Below, one piece after another: positions 8,245 through 17,600 of a DNA stretch of 64,000 bases. A program made the translations under genes and the position numbers. This stretch comes from Verrucomicrobiia bacterium (GTDB lineage Bacteria; Verrucomicrobiota; Verrucomicrobiia; Palsa-1439), in contig JAJVHY010000009.1 of assembly GCA_022072455.1 (NCBI GenBank), positions 62,001-126,000 on the forward strand, read 5' to 3'. The notes under the pieces were generated by a model. That model was given only the letters and a program-made list of their open reading frames with translations, made no database searches and was not told the origin of the DNA. Positions within the stretch are counted from its first letter, which is position 1. Every line of letters begins with the position of its first letter.

Positions 8245-9612
8245 TTAGAACTTGAAGACGTTGTCAATTTGGACGCGGAGCAACGTATCGTCGGGATTGG
8301 CTGCCGCGATGGTGTTCGGGCCACCGCGGTTGCTGACCTTCTCCGTGAAGAAGGCGGTGATGCCGAGTTGCCACCATTCTTGGAAGTTGTAGCTGCCGCG
8401 GAGCACGTGGCCTTTGCGGTCGGTGCCGCCGGTGCCCCAATCCGAATCGGTCAAGCCATCATAAACGGCATCGGCTTCGAGGTATTTGTATTGATAAGCA
8501 AGCTGCCATTCGCCCTTCTTGCGCGCGCTGCCGAAGCTGATCTGGCCGCTGTAGCCCTCGGTCGCGGAGGACAGGTTGACGAGGTTGGTGGAGGCTTGGT
8601 TGAGCGAGTCGAAGCCGTTGGCGAGGTTCTTGACGTATTCGGCGCTGACGGTCACGATCGCGGGGGTGCCGAGGAACGGTTTGTTGGAGATCTGCCAGGC
8701 GATTTCGCCGCCGACGTGCACAACTTCGAAGTCGTCGACGATGTTGCCGGTGTTGTCAACGGCGTTACCGAGATTGGGTGAATCAGCCTGTTGGGCGCCG
8801 ATGTTGACGTTGTCAGTCAGAAACAGACCGCCGGCCGCGCGGACGCGGACGGTCGGCGTCTTGGGCTCGCCGCCGAAGCGGAGTTCGCCGCCGACTTGCG
8901 CGTCGAGGAGGTAGCCGTCGGTGTCGGACGAGGCGCCGATCTCATTGAGCAAGTAACCACCCACGTTGGCGAAGAGGCTGTGGCGTTTTTCGTCGTCGAG
9001 ATTGAAGACGAACTGACCGACCACGCCTTCGGGCGTGGCGTCGTTGTCATAGACGAGCGGTGAGTTAAAGCTGGGATGGTAGTACGGCGCCTGCAACATC
9101 TTGCCGGCGGTCAGGCTCACCCAGTCCCACGCGGGCGGCTTGATAATGACGTAGGCCGCGTCGATCTGCAGCGGGTCCTTCTGGAACGTGTCATCGAATG
9201 ATTCGTTGGTGCTGACCGGATCATTGGCGTCGCCACTGGCGAGGCGCAGGCCGACGGTGGCCCAACTCTTCATCTTCGACTCCACCCCCAACCGCAGCCG
9301 GTACCGATACCGCCAGCGGTCAACGGTGTTGGCTTGGTCTTCGTTGTCGAAGAATTCGCCCCGCAGCCGCAGGTCGCCGGACCATTTCATTTCATCAATC
9401 CAACTGGCGACTTTGGTTTTGTTGGCGCGATTCATCGCCCGGGCGAGGTCGGCATCGGCCTCGGTCTTGAGGTCTTTGGCTTCGCGCTCTGTGACGATGC
9501 CTTTGCGCACCAGCAGGTCAATGATCGAGTCAGTGCCTTGGGCGGCGGCGTGGCTACCGGTCAGAGCGGCGGCCAACACCAAGGTTGCGGCGGTGTAACG
9601 AACTACTTTCAT
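8245..9612 (-). CDS. Putative outer-membrane porin (phosphate-linked)
   Basis: A 455-residue protein starting at the ATG at 9612, which has AAGGAG six bases upstream; the longer frame has no such support. It has a signal peptide (MKVVRYTAATLVLAAALTG, cleavage near AAA-QG). A short region (IIDLLVRKGIVTEREAKDL) comes next, as in periplasmic-facing N-termini of the putative-porin family. Many alternating beta strands then run to a C-terminal aromatic residue (VQIDNVFKF), the usual outer-membrane barrel ending. Its place at the head of the pst operon suggests a role in phosphate entry, like OprP or PhoE, though it need not be homologous to them. Confidence 0.85.
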   Translation of the reverse strand: MKVVRYTAATLVLAAALTGSHAAAQGTDSIIDLLVRKGIVTEREAKDLKTEADADLARAMNRANKTKVASWIDEMKWSGDLRLRGEFFDNEDQANTVDRWRYRYRLRLGVESKMKSWATVGLRLASGDANDPVSTNESFDDTFQKDPLQIDAAYVIIKPPAWDWVSLTAGKMLQAPYYHPSFNSPLVYDNDATPEGVVGQFVFNLDDEKRHSLFANVGGYLLNEIGASSDTDGYLLDAQVGGELRFGGEPKTPTVRVRAAGGLFLTDNVNIGAQQADSPNLGNAVDNTGNIVDDFEVVHVGGEIAWQISNKPFLGTPAIVTVSAEYVKNLANGFDSLNQASTNLVNLSSATEGYSGQISFGSARKKGEWQLAYQYKYLEADAVYDGLTDSDWGTGGTDRKGHVLRGSYNFQEWWQLGITAFFTEKVSNRGGPNTIAAANPDDTLLRVQIDNVFKF

Positions 9613-9655
9613 GGGTTCTCCTTTTTGGGTTGATGGGCGGCAGAGTGCCGGGTGC

Positions 9656-9699
9656 GTGTGACAGATCAAGAGCGTCGATGTGACAATTTGGTGACGAAC
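9656..9699 (-). promoter_or_regulatory. 11-bp periodic TGTGAC repeats in the porin/DUF47 divergent promoter region
   Basis: The 140-bp gap between the divergent phosphate operons contains 11-mers GTGTGACAGAT (9656), ATGTGACAATT (9678) and TGGTGACGAAC (9689). They lie in register at 22- and 11-bp spacing; the unit at 9667 is degenerate. On the minus strand they read as GTCAC repeats, matching the array before pstS. A PhoB-like regulator probably controls the porin-pst operon here, and perhaps also the DUF47-pit operon. Confidence 0.55.
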
Positions 9700-9752
9700 C
9701 GTTGTTGCCAAGTCGTCACAATTCGGCTACACACGGGCCGCGAGGAGCGTGC

Positions 9753-10379
9753 ATGATTACCCAGCTACTACCCAAGAAAAACGAGTTTTTTGATTACTTC
9801 AACGAAGCTGCTGACCGCGCTGTTGAGGCGGCCAAGGTGTTGCGGAAGATGATGGACAGCAACGCGTCCGTGGAGACGTTGGGCCACGAGTTGAAAGCCA
9901 TCGAACACGCTTGTGACGATGTCGCGCACAAGACGATGGAACTGCTCAATTCCACGTTTATAACGCCGATCGATCGCGAGGACATCCACCAGTTGATCTT
10001 GAAGATCGATGATGTGGTGGATTTGCTGAATGCGTCGGGGGGCCGGTTTGTTTACTTCAAAGTCGGTGCCAGCACGCCGTTCGCCGTCCGGCTGGCCGAC
10101 CAACTGGTGCATGGCTGCGAGAAAATGGCGTTGACCGTGCGGGCGTTGCGCAACTCCAAGCAGTACCCCGAAGCCGTCCGGTTGTGCATTGACATCCACG
10201 AGGTCGAGAATGCCGGCGACGAGATTCTCCACGAGGCGTTGACCCATCTTTTCGAGAACGTGAAAGATCCCATCCAAGTCATCAAGTGGAAGGAAATCTA
10301 CGAAATGATGGAGCGCGCGACCGACCGGTTGGAAGACGTTGCCAACGTCATCCAAGGCATGATTTCCAAGATGAGCTAA
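9753..10379 (+). CDS. DUF47 (PhoU-like) phosphate transport accessory protein
   Basis: A 208-residue, mostly helical protein starting at the ATG at 9753 with GAGGAG six bases upstream. The sequence (KKNEFFDYFNEAADRAVEAAKVL, split around residue 20, and ELKAIEHACDDVAHKTMELL) matches the DUF47 family, relatives of PhoU with metal-binding Glu/Asp motifs (EHxxD, ExxxD) in a helical bundle. These proteins are commonly encoded just before a Pit transporter and are thought to modulate it, as here. It is not the PhoU of the pst system by family, though it might stand in for it. Confidence 0.9.
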   Translation: MITQLLPKKNEFFDYFNEAADRAVEAAKVLRKMMDSNASVETLGHELKAIEHACDDVAHKTMELLNSTFITPIDREDIHQLILKIDDVVDLLNASGGRFVYFKVGASTPFAVRLADQLVHGCEKMALTVRALRNSKQYPEAVRLCIDIHEVENAGDEILHEALTHLFENVKDPIQVIKWKEIYEMMERATDRLEDVANVIQGMISKMS

Positions 10380-10388
10380 GCACCGCCC

Positions 10389-11399
10389 GTGAGTCTCGAC
10401 CCATCCACCCTGCTCATCATTGTGGTCGTATCGGCCTTGCTGTTTGACTTCGTCAATGGCTGGAACGATTCGGCCAACGCCATCGCCACCGTCGTCTCCA
10501 CCCGCACATTGGGCCCGTTGCAAGCGGTTCTGATGGCTGCCGTTCTCAACTTCGTCGGTGCCCTCGTTTCGACCAAAGTCGCAAAAACCATCGGCGGTGA
10601 CATCGTCAATCCGCAGATTGTCACGGGCGACATCGTGTTGGCGGCCATGCTGGCGGCCACATTGTGGGTCGCCTTCTGCACGATCCTCGGCCTCCCGATC
10701 AGCGGCTCGCATTCCTTGGTGGGCGGGTTGGTGGGGGCGGCGGTTGCCCGATTCGGCACCAGTTGCGTTCACATGGCCGGCATCTGGAAGGTCATGGTGG
10801 GCCTTTTTCTGTCACCGGTGCTGGGATTCATCATCGGGTACATTCTTTTGGTGGCCGTGTATTGGATCGCCTACAAAATGAAACCGCGCACGGTGCGGAA
10901 AACGTTTGGCGTGCTCCAGGTGCTTTCCAGCGGCTTCATGGCTTTCACCCATGGCATGAACGACGCCCAAAAAGTCATGGGGGTCATCACCCTCGCCTTG
11001 TTCTCCGCCGGCAAGATCGCCGACATCATCGTGCCTGTGTGGGTCATGCTGACCTGTGCCGCCGTCATGGCCTTGGGCACCGCCGCGGGTGGTTGGGGTG
11101 TGATCAAAACCCTCGGGATGAAACTGGCTCACATCCGCCCCATCGAAGGTTTTGCCGCCGAAACGGCCGGTGGTCTCGTACTCTCCCTGGCCGCGCACTT
11201 CGGCGTCCCCGTCAGCACCACCCACACCATTACTGGCTCGATTATGGGAGTCGGCACGGCGTTCCGCGCCAAAGCCGTCAAATGGAGTCTTGGCACCAAG
11301 ATCGTCTACGCGTGGGTTTTCACCCTTCCGTGTACCGCGCTCTTTGCGGCAGCACTGACCGTGGTCTTCGCCAAACTTGGAATCGTCGCCACTCGTTGA
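10389..11399 (+). CDS. pit: Low-affinity inorganic phosphate transporter, PiT family
   Basis: An integral membrane phosphate:cation symporter of 336 residues with a GTG start 9 bp after the DUF47 stop. Both inverted-repeat PiT signatures are present: DFVNGWNDSANAIATVVSTRTL near residue 20 and GFMAFTHGMNDAQKVMGV near residue 180. The second repeat ends with GVPVSTTHTITGSIMGVG. About ten hydrophobic helices are visible. It converges on ilvD with a 1-base gap. Placing constitutive-type Pit and inducible-type Pst systems back to back suggests that the two are balanced by one regulator. Confidence 0.94.
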   Translation: MSLDPSTLLIIVVVSALLFDFVNGWNDSANAIATVVSTRTLGPLQAVLMAAVLNFVGALVSTKVAKTIGGDIVNPQIVTGDIVLAAMLAATLWVAFCTILGLPISGSHSLVGGLVGAAVARFGTSCVHMAGIWKVMVGLFLSPVLGFIIGYILLVAVYWIAYKMKPRTVRKTFGVLQVLSSGFMAFTHGMNDAQKVMGVITLALFSAGKIADIIVPVWVMLTCAAVMALGTAAGGWGVIKTLGMKLAHIRPIEGFAAETAGGLVLSLAAHFGVPVSTTHTITGSIMGVGTAFRAKAVKWSLGTKIVYAWVFTLPCTALFAAALTVVFAKLGIVATR

Positions 11400-11400
11400 G

Positions 11401-13098
11401 TTAGCGCGCCACGACGTCTTCCGGCAATGCCAACACCGCGCCTTTGCTGGCGCTCGTCACCAGCCGGCTGTAACGCCCCAGCCAGCCGGTATTGATTTTC
11501 GGGGCGGGTTTTTTCCAGGCAGAACGGCGGTGCGCCAACACCGCGTCGGTGACTTGCAGCGTCAACGTCCGCTTCGGAATATCAATGATGATGACGTCGC
11601 CGGTCTGCACGAGACAGAGCGGCCCGCCTTCCGCCGCTTCGGGGCTGATGTGACCAAGACAGAGACCGGCCGTCCCGCCTGAAAAACGACCATCCGTGAT
11701 GAGCGCAACCTGTTTGCCGAGACCCTGGCCGCGAATCATCGAGGTCGGCGACAACATCTCCGGCATACCGGGGCCGCCCTTCGGGCCTTCGTACCGGATT
11801 ACAACCACGTGACCGGCTTTAATCTGCTGCTTCGCCAGTGCGTCGAGACATTCATCCTGCGACTCGAACACAATGGCCGAGCCCATGAAGTAATGGCACT
11901 CCGGGTCCACGCCGGCCACTTTGATGACGCCGCCCTCGGGCGCGAGGTTGCCGAACAAGACCGCCAAGCCGCCATCTGGCGAGAAAGGGGTCTCGATTCG
12001 GTGGATGATCTTCTCGTCGGTAATCTCCGCGTTCTTGATGACCGCGCCGAGCGTCTTGCCGGTGACAGTCTTCGTGCGCAGATTCAGGAGGCCGGGTTTC
12101 TTGCTCAATTCCTTCAAGATGGCGCTGATGCCGCCGGCGCGATGCACGTCTTCGATATGCACATCCATCTTCGACGGCGCGACCTTGCAGATGCAGGGCG
12201 TCCGCGCCGACACCTCATTCAAACGCGCCAACGGATAATCCACGCCGGCCTCGCGCGCCAACGCGAATGTATGTAACACGGTATTCGTCGAACCGCCCAT
12301 CGCCATGTCGAGTGCGAACGCATTATCAATCGCTGCCGCTGTCACGATGTCACGCGGTTTCAGGTCCATCTCGACCAACTTCATGATCTGCTTGCCGGCT
12401 TTACGGGCGAGTTTCTTGCGTTCGTCGGCTACCGCCAGAATCGTCCCGTTGCCCGGCAACGCGAGGCCGATGGCTTCGAGCAAACAGTTCATCGAATTCG
12501 CCGTGAACATGCCGGAGCACGACCCGCAGGTCGGACACGACACTTCTTCGAGCTTCTTCAACTCCGCTTCGTTGATCTTGCCGGCTTGGAATTTGCCGAC
12601 GCCTTCAAAAATTGTGATCAAATCGCTCGATGTTCCGTCTTCGAGCTTGCCGGCTTTCATCGGGCCGCCGGTCACGAAGATGGTCGGGATGTTGACGCGG
12701 ACGCTGGCCAGCAACATGCCGGGTGTGATCTTGTCGCAATTGGAAATGCAGACCATCCCGTCGAACCGGTGCGCCTCGACCATCGTCTCGACCGCGTCGG
12801 CGATGAGTTCCCGGCTCGGCAGGGAATACCGCATGCCGATATGCCCCATCGCGATGCCGTCGTCGACAGCGATGGTATTGAACTCGAACGGGATCCCGCC
12901 CGCCTTGCGCACCGCCGCCTTCACGACCTCGGCAAATTTCTTGAGGTGGACATGCCCTGGCACGACATCGGTATACGAATTCGCGATGGCGATGAACGGC
13001 TTCTCAAAATCCGCGTCCGACTGGATGACGCCGGTGGCTCGCAGTAATCCCCGGTGAGGCGCACGGTCGGCGCCGCGTTTGACGATGTCTGATCTCAT
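11401..13098 (-). CDS. ilvD: Dihydroxy-acid dehydratase
   Basis: Catalyses the dehydration of 2,3-dihydroxy-isovalerate and 2,3-dihydroxy-3-methylvalerate in branched-chain amino acid synthesis. The ATG at 13098 was chosen because the family begins MRSDIVKRG...APHR, giving 565 residues, the usual size; upstream codons are not family-like. Iron-sulfur cluster ligands are visible in [10 protein letters not shown] and [17 protein letters not shown]. Also present are GSTNTVLH and the C-terminal [11 protein letters not shown] and [10 protein letters not shown] motifs. No other ilv or leu genes are nearby. Confidence 0.96.
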   Translation of the reverse strand: MRSDIVKRGADRAPHRGLLRATGVIQSDADFEKPFIAIANSYTDVVPGHVHLKKFAEVVKAAVRKAGGIPFEFNTIAVDDGIAMGHIGMRYSLPSRELIADAVETMVEAHRFDGMVCISNCDKITPGMLLASVRVNIPTIFVTGGPMKAGKLEDGTSSDLITIFEGVGKFQAGKINEAELKKLEEVSCPTCGSCSGMFTANSMNCLLEAIGLALPGNGTILAVADERKKLARKAGKQIMKLVEMDLKPRDIVTAAAIDNAFALDMAMGGSTNTVLHTFALAREAGVDYPLARLNEVSARTPCICKVAPSKMDVHIEDVHRAGGISAILKELSKKPGLLNLRTKTVTGKTLGAVIKNAEITDEKIIHRIETPFSPDGGLAVLFGNLAPEGGVIKVAGVDPECHYFMGSAIVFESQDECLDALAKQQIKAGHVVVIRYEGPKGGPGMPEMLSPTSMIRGQGLGKQVALITDGRFSGGTAGLCLGHISPEAAEGGPLCLVQTGDVIIIDIPKRTLTLQVTDAVLAHRRSAWKKPAPKINTGWLGRYSRLVTSASKGAVLALPEDVVAR

Positions 13099-13157
13099 AA
13101 TGCGGAAAACTATACCGGTTTTTCGCGCTGTGGTAAACAGCCAGTATGTTCCGGTTG

Positions 13158-13178
13158 GGACGGCGCGCCGCGCCGTCC
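13158..13178. repeat. GC-rich palindrome upstream of ilvD
   Basis: GGACGGCGCG (13158-13167) is followed after one base by its reverse complement CGCGCCGTCC (13169-13178). The position is 60 bases upstream of ilvD, next to the 21-bp repeat array. It may be the arm of a dispersed palindromic element; no function can be assigned. Confidence 0.5.
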
Positions 13179-13258
13179 GCATTGTGGGTGAGTCGTGGCG
13201 CTTGTCCCCAGAGCTCTTTCATGACACAACTTCCGTCAGGCACATGCTGCCGACACGT

Positions 13259-13575
13259 CCGCACCGCGAGCGGCGCCACGGGATGTTGCGCCTGAGGCTG
13301 GGGACGTTGTTGGGGAGGGGCGGGGCGCTGCAACTGAGTCTGGGGACGTTGTCGCCACCAGCCGGGACAGCGCAACCGTGGCTGGGGACAGTGCCGCTGA
13401 CTTGGGGCACGTGTCCCCAGCGGCTCCGGCAACGTCCCGCAAGACAAGTGACATGTCCCGCGCCGCTCCAGCACGTGCCACCGCCAGACGGGACATGTCC
13501 CGCACAGTCGCATACTTGTCCCACGAGGTGCGCGACATGTCCCCGCGCGCTCCAGCAGCGTCCCATCTCCCGTGA
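13259..13575. repeat. Mirrored 21-bp tandem repeat array
   Basis: A GGGAC core recurs at 13280, 13301, (13322 degenerate), 13343, 13364 and 13385, every 21 bases. At 13402-13420 the sequence is a near-palindrome (TTGGGGCACGTGTCCCCA). After it the core appears in reverse orientation (GTCCC) at about 13408, 13429, 13449, 13470, 13491, 13513, 13534 and 13555. Because 21 is a multiple of three, every frame reads as degenerate 7-residue repeats (for example LGTLSP, GTCPA, GDMSRA) and open frames occur on both strands. I see no gene with support here and treat it as a non-coding array. Confidence 0.75.
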
Positions 13576-13660
13576 AATAGTGCCGGAGTCGTTCTAAATC
13601 AGCGACTTGCGACTTTGGTAGCTGTTCAACCCCTCCGACACCCTTCTAACGCAGTCAAAG

Positions 13661-13743
13661 GGTCAACGGTGCGGCAACTGTAACCCCATTCGTTGTCGTA
13701 CCAACTGACGAGCTTGAAGACTTTCTTGTTCAATTCGATGCCG
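13661..13743 (-). pseudogene. Relic of a second glyceraldehyde-3-phosphate dehydrogenase gene (3' part)
   Basis: These 83 bases align without gaps to 16383-16465 in the 3' end of the intact gap gene, with five differences. They encode [20 protein letters not shown] and then YSCRTVD. Four of the differences are silent and the fifth changes Phe to Val. That pattern fits decay of a former functional paralogue better than a fresh duplication of the neighbour. Homology stops abruptly at both ends. The flanking 13576-13660 shows nothing recognisable. Confidence 0.8.
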
Positions 13744-13777
13744 TGGGTGGTGTCGCCGACGCTCCCACAAACCCTGT

Positions 13778-14029
13778 TCATAACGACACGACTGCACTGA
13801 GGATGAGCCCCACTAAGCTGCACAACAGACCGGCGAGTATGCCGGCGACGACGGCGACCACAAGGTTGCACTTCTTGCGCACGAGAACTCCGGTGCCCGT
13901 GCCAACCAGGAAAGAGATCGTCAGGTTAGCAGCGTGCTTCCACGGTTCAATATACAGCCCGTGTGCCTGGGCTTGGCACACCAGAACCAGCCAGACTGCG
14001 ATGCCGACAATCCATATGTCTCCCTTCAT
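13778..14029 (-). CDS. Small membrane protein of unknown function
   Basis: From the ATG at 14029 this encodes 83 residues with an N-terminal hydrophobic helix ([18 protein letters not shown]). A second ([15 protein letters not shown]) and a third ([25 protein letters not shown]) hydrophobic segment follow. A longer frame to 14134 adds non-hydrophobic residues without an obvious start signal. No Shine-Dalgarno is evident, so the call rests on the hydrophobic pattern alone. It sits alone between the gap relic and the ankyrin gene. Confidence 0.45.
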   Translation of the reverse strand: MKGDIWIVGIAVWLVLVCQAQAHGLYIEPWKHAANLTISFLVGTGTGVLVRKKCNLVVAVVAGILAGLLCSLVGLILSAVVSL

Positions 14030-14358
14030 AGTTTCGACGCCAGGCGATTTATGCGCGTTTGGATGCGGGGCAGAAAAAGATGAAATAGAAGTGACGACGG
14101 GCGTCGCTGCCAGATCCTCATGGCGGTCTCGCATGGGAAGGTGATGTGAATCCGTCCATCCGTCCCGCGCTGGCCGGCGTGGGCCTCGCGCTCAGACGCC
14201 AATTCCGCCTTCTCGGTAACGCAAATGGGTATCACTACGGCCACACAGGCCTCAGCCTTCACTTGCCGGTAAATCCGTCAACACGACTTCGATCTTGTGC
14301 GTCGGGAACCCCGAGCCGACCGTGGATGCGGTCGGCAGTCTGGCGAAAGATCGCGGGT
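14030..14358. other. Intergenic stretch without a supported gene
   Basis: Short frames exist on both strands but none has a start signal or family resemblance. A hairpin with an 8-bp stem and 6-base loop (14315-14322 with 14329-14336) lies 23 bases after the ankyrin gene and may mark the end of its transcript, although no U-tract follows. Confidence 0.4.
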
Positions 14359-15216
14359 TCATGGTTGCGGCACGGTGATCGTTAAATTCGTGATGCTGGC
14401 CGCCTCGCGCAGAGCGGCGGCGATGGCCGGTTTGTTTTCTTTCTCGGCCAGTGTCAGGGCCGTGTCCTGCTCATCGTTGCGGGCATTCAGATCTGCTCCG
14501 TGCGCCAGCAGGACTGGCAGCACGGTGGCATGGCCGTTGGCCACGGCGCGCATGAGCGGCGTCCAACCGCGTTTGCTGCGGGCGTTGACTTTGGCGCCCC
14601 GCGACAGCAGGGCGGCTACGGCCTCCGGCGTCCCACCAGCGGCGGCGTAGAACAATGGTGTCCAGCCATTGTTATCGGTGATTTCGATATTGGCGCCACG
14701 GTCGAGCAACACCGTGATCGCCGGCGGGTGACCGTGAAGCGCGGCATAATGCAGTGCCGTGCAGCCATCGTCGCGCGGCTCGCTGATGTTGGCTCCGTGC
14801 TCCAGAAGGAATTCCACTGTTCCGGCACGCCCTGCGGCGGCGGCGGCTTGTAACGGACTGCTGGAACGATTGCCATTGATGGAGAGCCCACGTTTCAGGA
14901 GCACTGCCACGACGGCGTTGTGTCCATTGCGGGCGGCCAATTCCATCAAGGAGTAGTTGTTGTAGGCGGTGGCGGCCCCGGCATCCAAGAGCAGTATGAC
15001 GATTTCCGCGTGCCCATTCTCGGCTGCAAGCTGGACGGGCCGGTAACCGCGGGAGTAATCGCATGAGCCATCGGCTTGCGTCGGGTCTTTCGCCAGAATC
15101 CGTTTCACCTCCGCCACATCGCCATTGGCTGCCGCAGTGCAGATGGGTTTGGAGCAGCCGCACAGACACAGCGCCAAAGCGGCGCCGATAAACAAGACCG
15201 GTCCAAGCGTTTTCAT
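14359..15216 (-). CDS. Ankyrin-repeat lipoprotein
   Basis: The 285-residue product starts at the ATG at 15216, which overlaps the stop of the upstream gene as ATGA. It begins with a lipoprotein signal (MKTLGPVLFIGAALALCLCGCS), so it should be lipid-anchored outside the cytoplasm. About seven ankyrin repeats follow, with the usual GxTPLxxAxxxGH pattern (for example DGCTALHYAALHGHPPAITVLLD and NGWTPLFYAA). Ankyrin repeats bind proteins; no enzymatic domain is present. It is coupled to the membrane/TPR protein encoded just before it. Confidence 0.85.
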   Translation of the reverse strand: MKTLGPVLFIGAALALCLCGCSKPICTAAANGDVAEVKRILAKDPTQADGSCDYSRGYRPVQLAAENGHAEIVILLLDAGAATAYNNYSLMELAARNGHNAVVAVLLKRGLSINGNRSSSPLQAAAAAGRAGTVEFLLEHGANISEPRDDGCTALHYAALHGHPPAITVLLDRGANIEITDNNGWTPLFYAAAGGTPEAVAALLSRGAKVNARSKRGWTPLMRAVANGHATVLPVLLAHGADLNARNDEQDTALTLAEKENKPAIAAALREAASITNLTITVPQP

Positions 15217-15755
15217 AAACCCCTTCGTTTCTGCAGAATTTCCATGCAGGTCAGTGAGTCCTTGGCCCACTCGGAGGTCGGATATTTCTCGATAATCTCC
15301 CGGTACAGAGCGAGCGCTTTGTCGTATTCGCCCCGGGCCTCCTGCTTGACCGCTGTGTTGAATAACTTCTCCACGGCTGCGGCTTCATCCACCACCGCCG
15401 GTTGCGCAGGGCGGGGCGGTCGGCGGCGCCACAAAAGGATGCCGCCGATGCCACCGAGCACCGCGGCGGGCGCCAGCAAGAGCATGCAGGCGAACGTGAG
15501 AAGAAACCAGAATCCGCCGAGAATCTTACTGCCGGCCAACGTGAATCCTGCCCCTTCATTCCCGTGAACGAATGGCGAGACCGCAAACACAATCACCAAG
15601 GCTTCCAGCACACAAGCCGGCGGCAGCAAAAGTGAATAGAGCAGCCACCCCGGCGACGACGCGCCGGGCAGGGTCTTGGCAACCACCCGACGCACCACCC
15701 AGCGAGCCGGCGGCAGCAGCAGCAAGGCGATAACGCCGATCACGATCAGTTCCAT
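15213..15755 (-). CDS. Membrane protein with C-terminal TPR-like segment
   Basis: The 180-residue protein has three hydrophobic regions: residues 1-20, about 40-64 (LLYSLLLPPACVLEALVIVFAV) and about 80-108 (FWFLLTFACMLLLAPAAVLGGIGG). A cytoplasmic or periplasmic tail follows, with a TPR-like pair of helices (FNTAVKQEARGEYDKALALYREIIEKYPTSEWA, about residues 132-164). TPRs mediate protein contacts. It is translationally coupled to the ankyrin lipoprotein, so the two may act together at the membrane. The family is not recognised. Confidence 0.7.
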   Translation of the reverse strand: MELIVIGVIALLLLPPARWVVRRVVAKTLPGASSPGWLLYSLLLPPACVLEALVIVFAVSPFVHGNEGAGFTLAGSKILGGFWFLLTFACMLLLAPAAVLGGIGGILLWRRRPPRPAQPAVVDEAAAVEKLFNTAVKQEARGEYDKALALYREIIEKYPTSEWAKDSLTCMEILQKRRGL

Positions 15756-15826
15756 GGCATCCCATCCTGATGGTGGCGACGGTGTCTGCGGTCATCCGGT
15801 TTGTCGTTGTGGTTGCGAAAACCCAT

Positions 15827-16186
15827 TCAGTATTTTCCCTCGATACCGGCCTGTTGTCGCAGCCGCTTGATCGCGGCCACGTTGTTGTTCAGATACTCGA
15901 TGAACTGGGTCATGCCGGCGTTGATTTGTTCATTGAGCGCCGGCCACTGCTTTTCGTCCACGAACACACTCTGGGGATAAATCGTCTTGAGGGCCGGCAT
16001 GGTTTTCCCCTCGGCCAGCCCGGCACTGTGCTTGCCCACGGCGATCTGTAATCCCGCGGAGTTGTAGTAGGGCGTGATGTAAACCGGTATCCCGCCTTCC
16101 GTGCGTGCCGGCTTGTTGCAGGACGGCAATGTCATGGCCAGCAGTACCAAAAGCCGAGACGCAGTCGCGGTGAGACTTTTCACCAT
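15827..16186 (-). CDS. Small lipoprotein of unknown function
   Basis: The ATG at 16186 has GGAGGA four bases upstream, giving 119 residues with a lipoprotein signal (LLVLLAMTLPSCNKPA; Cys near residue 23). The mature part is about 95 residues and contains GGIPVYITPYYNSAGLQIAVGKH and a helical C-terminus. No family is recognised. A good promoter precedes it (16225-16252). The 71 bases between it and the membrane/TPR gene show no terminator, so cotranscription is possible. Confidence 0.75.
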   Translation of the reverse strand: MVKSLTATASRLLVLLAMTLPSCNKPARTEGGIPVYITPYYNSAGLQIAVGKHSAGLAEGKTMPALKTIYPQSVFVDEKQWPALNEQINAGMTQFIEYLNNNVAAIKRLRQQAGIEGKY

Positions 16187-16224
16187 CTTCCTCCGAAGCG
16201 CGCTCGTTTGCACTGACGGGGGGC

Positions 16225-16252
16225 ATTGTACGCGCGCAACCGTCTGGTGCAA
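16225..16252 (-). promoter_or_regulatory. Sigma70-type promoter of the small lipoprotein gene
   Basis: On the minus strand TTGCAC (16252-16247) and TACAAT (16230-16225) are separated by 16 bases and lie 39 bases before the ATG at 16186. The strong -10 match makes this one of the clearest promoters in the window. Confidence 0.5.
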
Positions 16253-16304
16253 TTCATTTTGTCTCGGTTGCCACCCCGTCGCTCATTCCGCCTGAGACAG
16301 CATG

Positions 16305-16338
16305 AAAAAGCCGGGCACTCCTTGCGGAATGCCCGGCT
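16305..16338 (-). terminator. Rho-independent terminator of gap
   Basis: On the minus strand AGCCGGGCA (16338-16330) pairs with TGCCCGGCT (16317-16309) around a 12-base loop. It is followed at once by a run of T residues (16308-16305), 16 bases after the gap stop. Confidence 0.9.
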
Positions 16339-16353
16339 CTTGGGAAGTACCGG

Positions 16354-17476
<1,123 letters not shown>

Positions 17477-17600
17477 ACGAAACATTCCGGTGCATGCGCC
17501 ATTCGGGTATTGCCAAAGCCCAAACCGGCCATTATTCTCAAACCACTGGCAGAGGCGTGAGATGGTTGTTAGCGCGTGGCCGATGGGAGAAGTGGGTTCA

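Noticed and set aside
9753-10379. Calling this gene phoU
   Set aside because: The sequence fits the DUF47 family that accompanies Pit transporters rather than the PhoU family of pst operons.
13219-13566. Open frames with 7-residue repeats inside the 21-bp array
   Set aside because: Frames are open on both strands simply because the unit is a multiple of three; no start signal or upstream promoter supports translation.
13259-13575. CRISPR array
   Set aside because: Period is 21 bp with only a 5-10 base degenerate core, orientation reverses in the middle, and no cas genes are nearby.
13626-13871. 81-codon frame containing the gap-like fragment as a gene
   Set aside because: Only about 26 residues are gap-like; sequence on both sides is unrelated and the catalytic and NAD-binding parts are missing.
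14026-14385. Short frames on both strands downstream of the ankyrin gene
   Set aside because: No ribosome site, no family likeness and they overlap each other.
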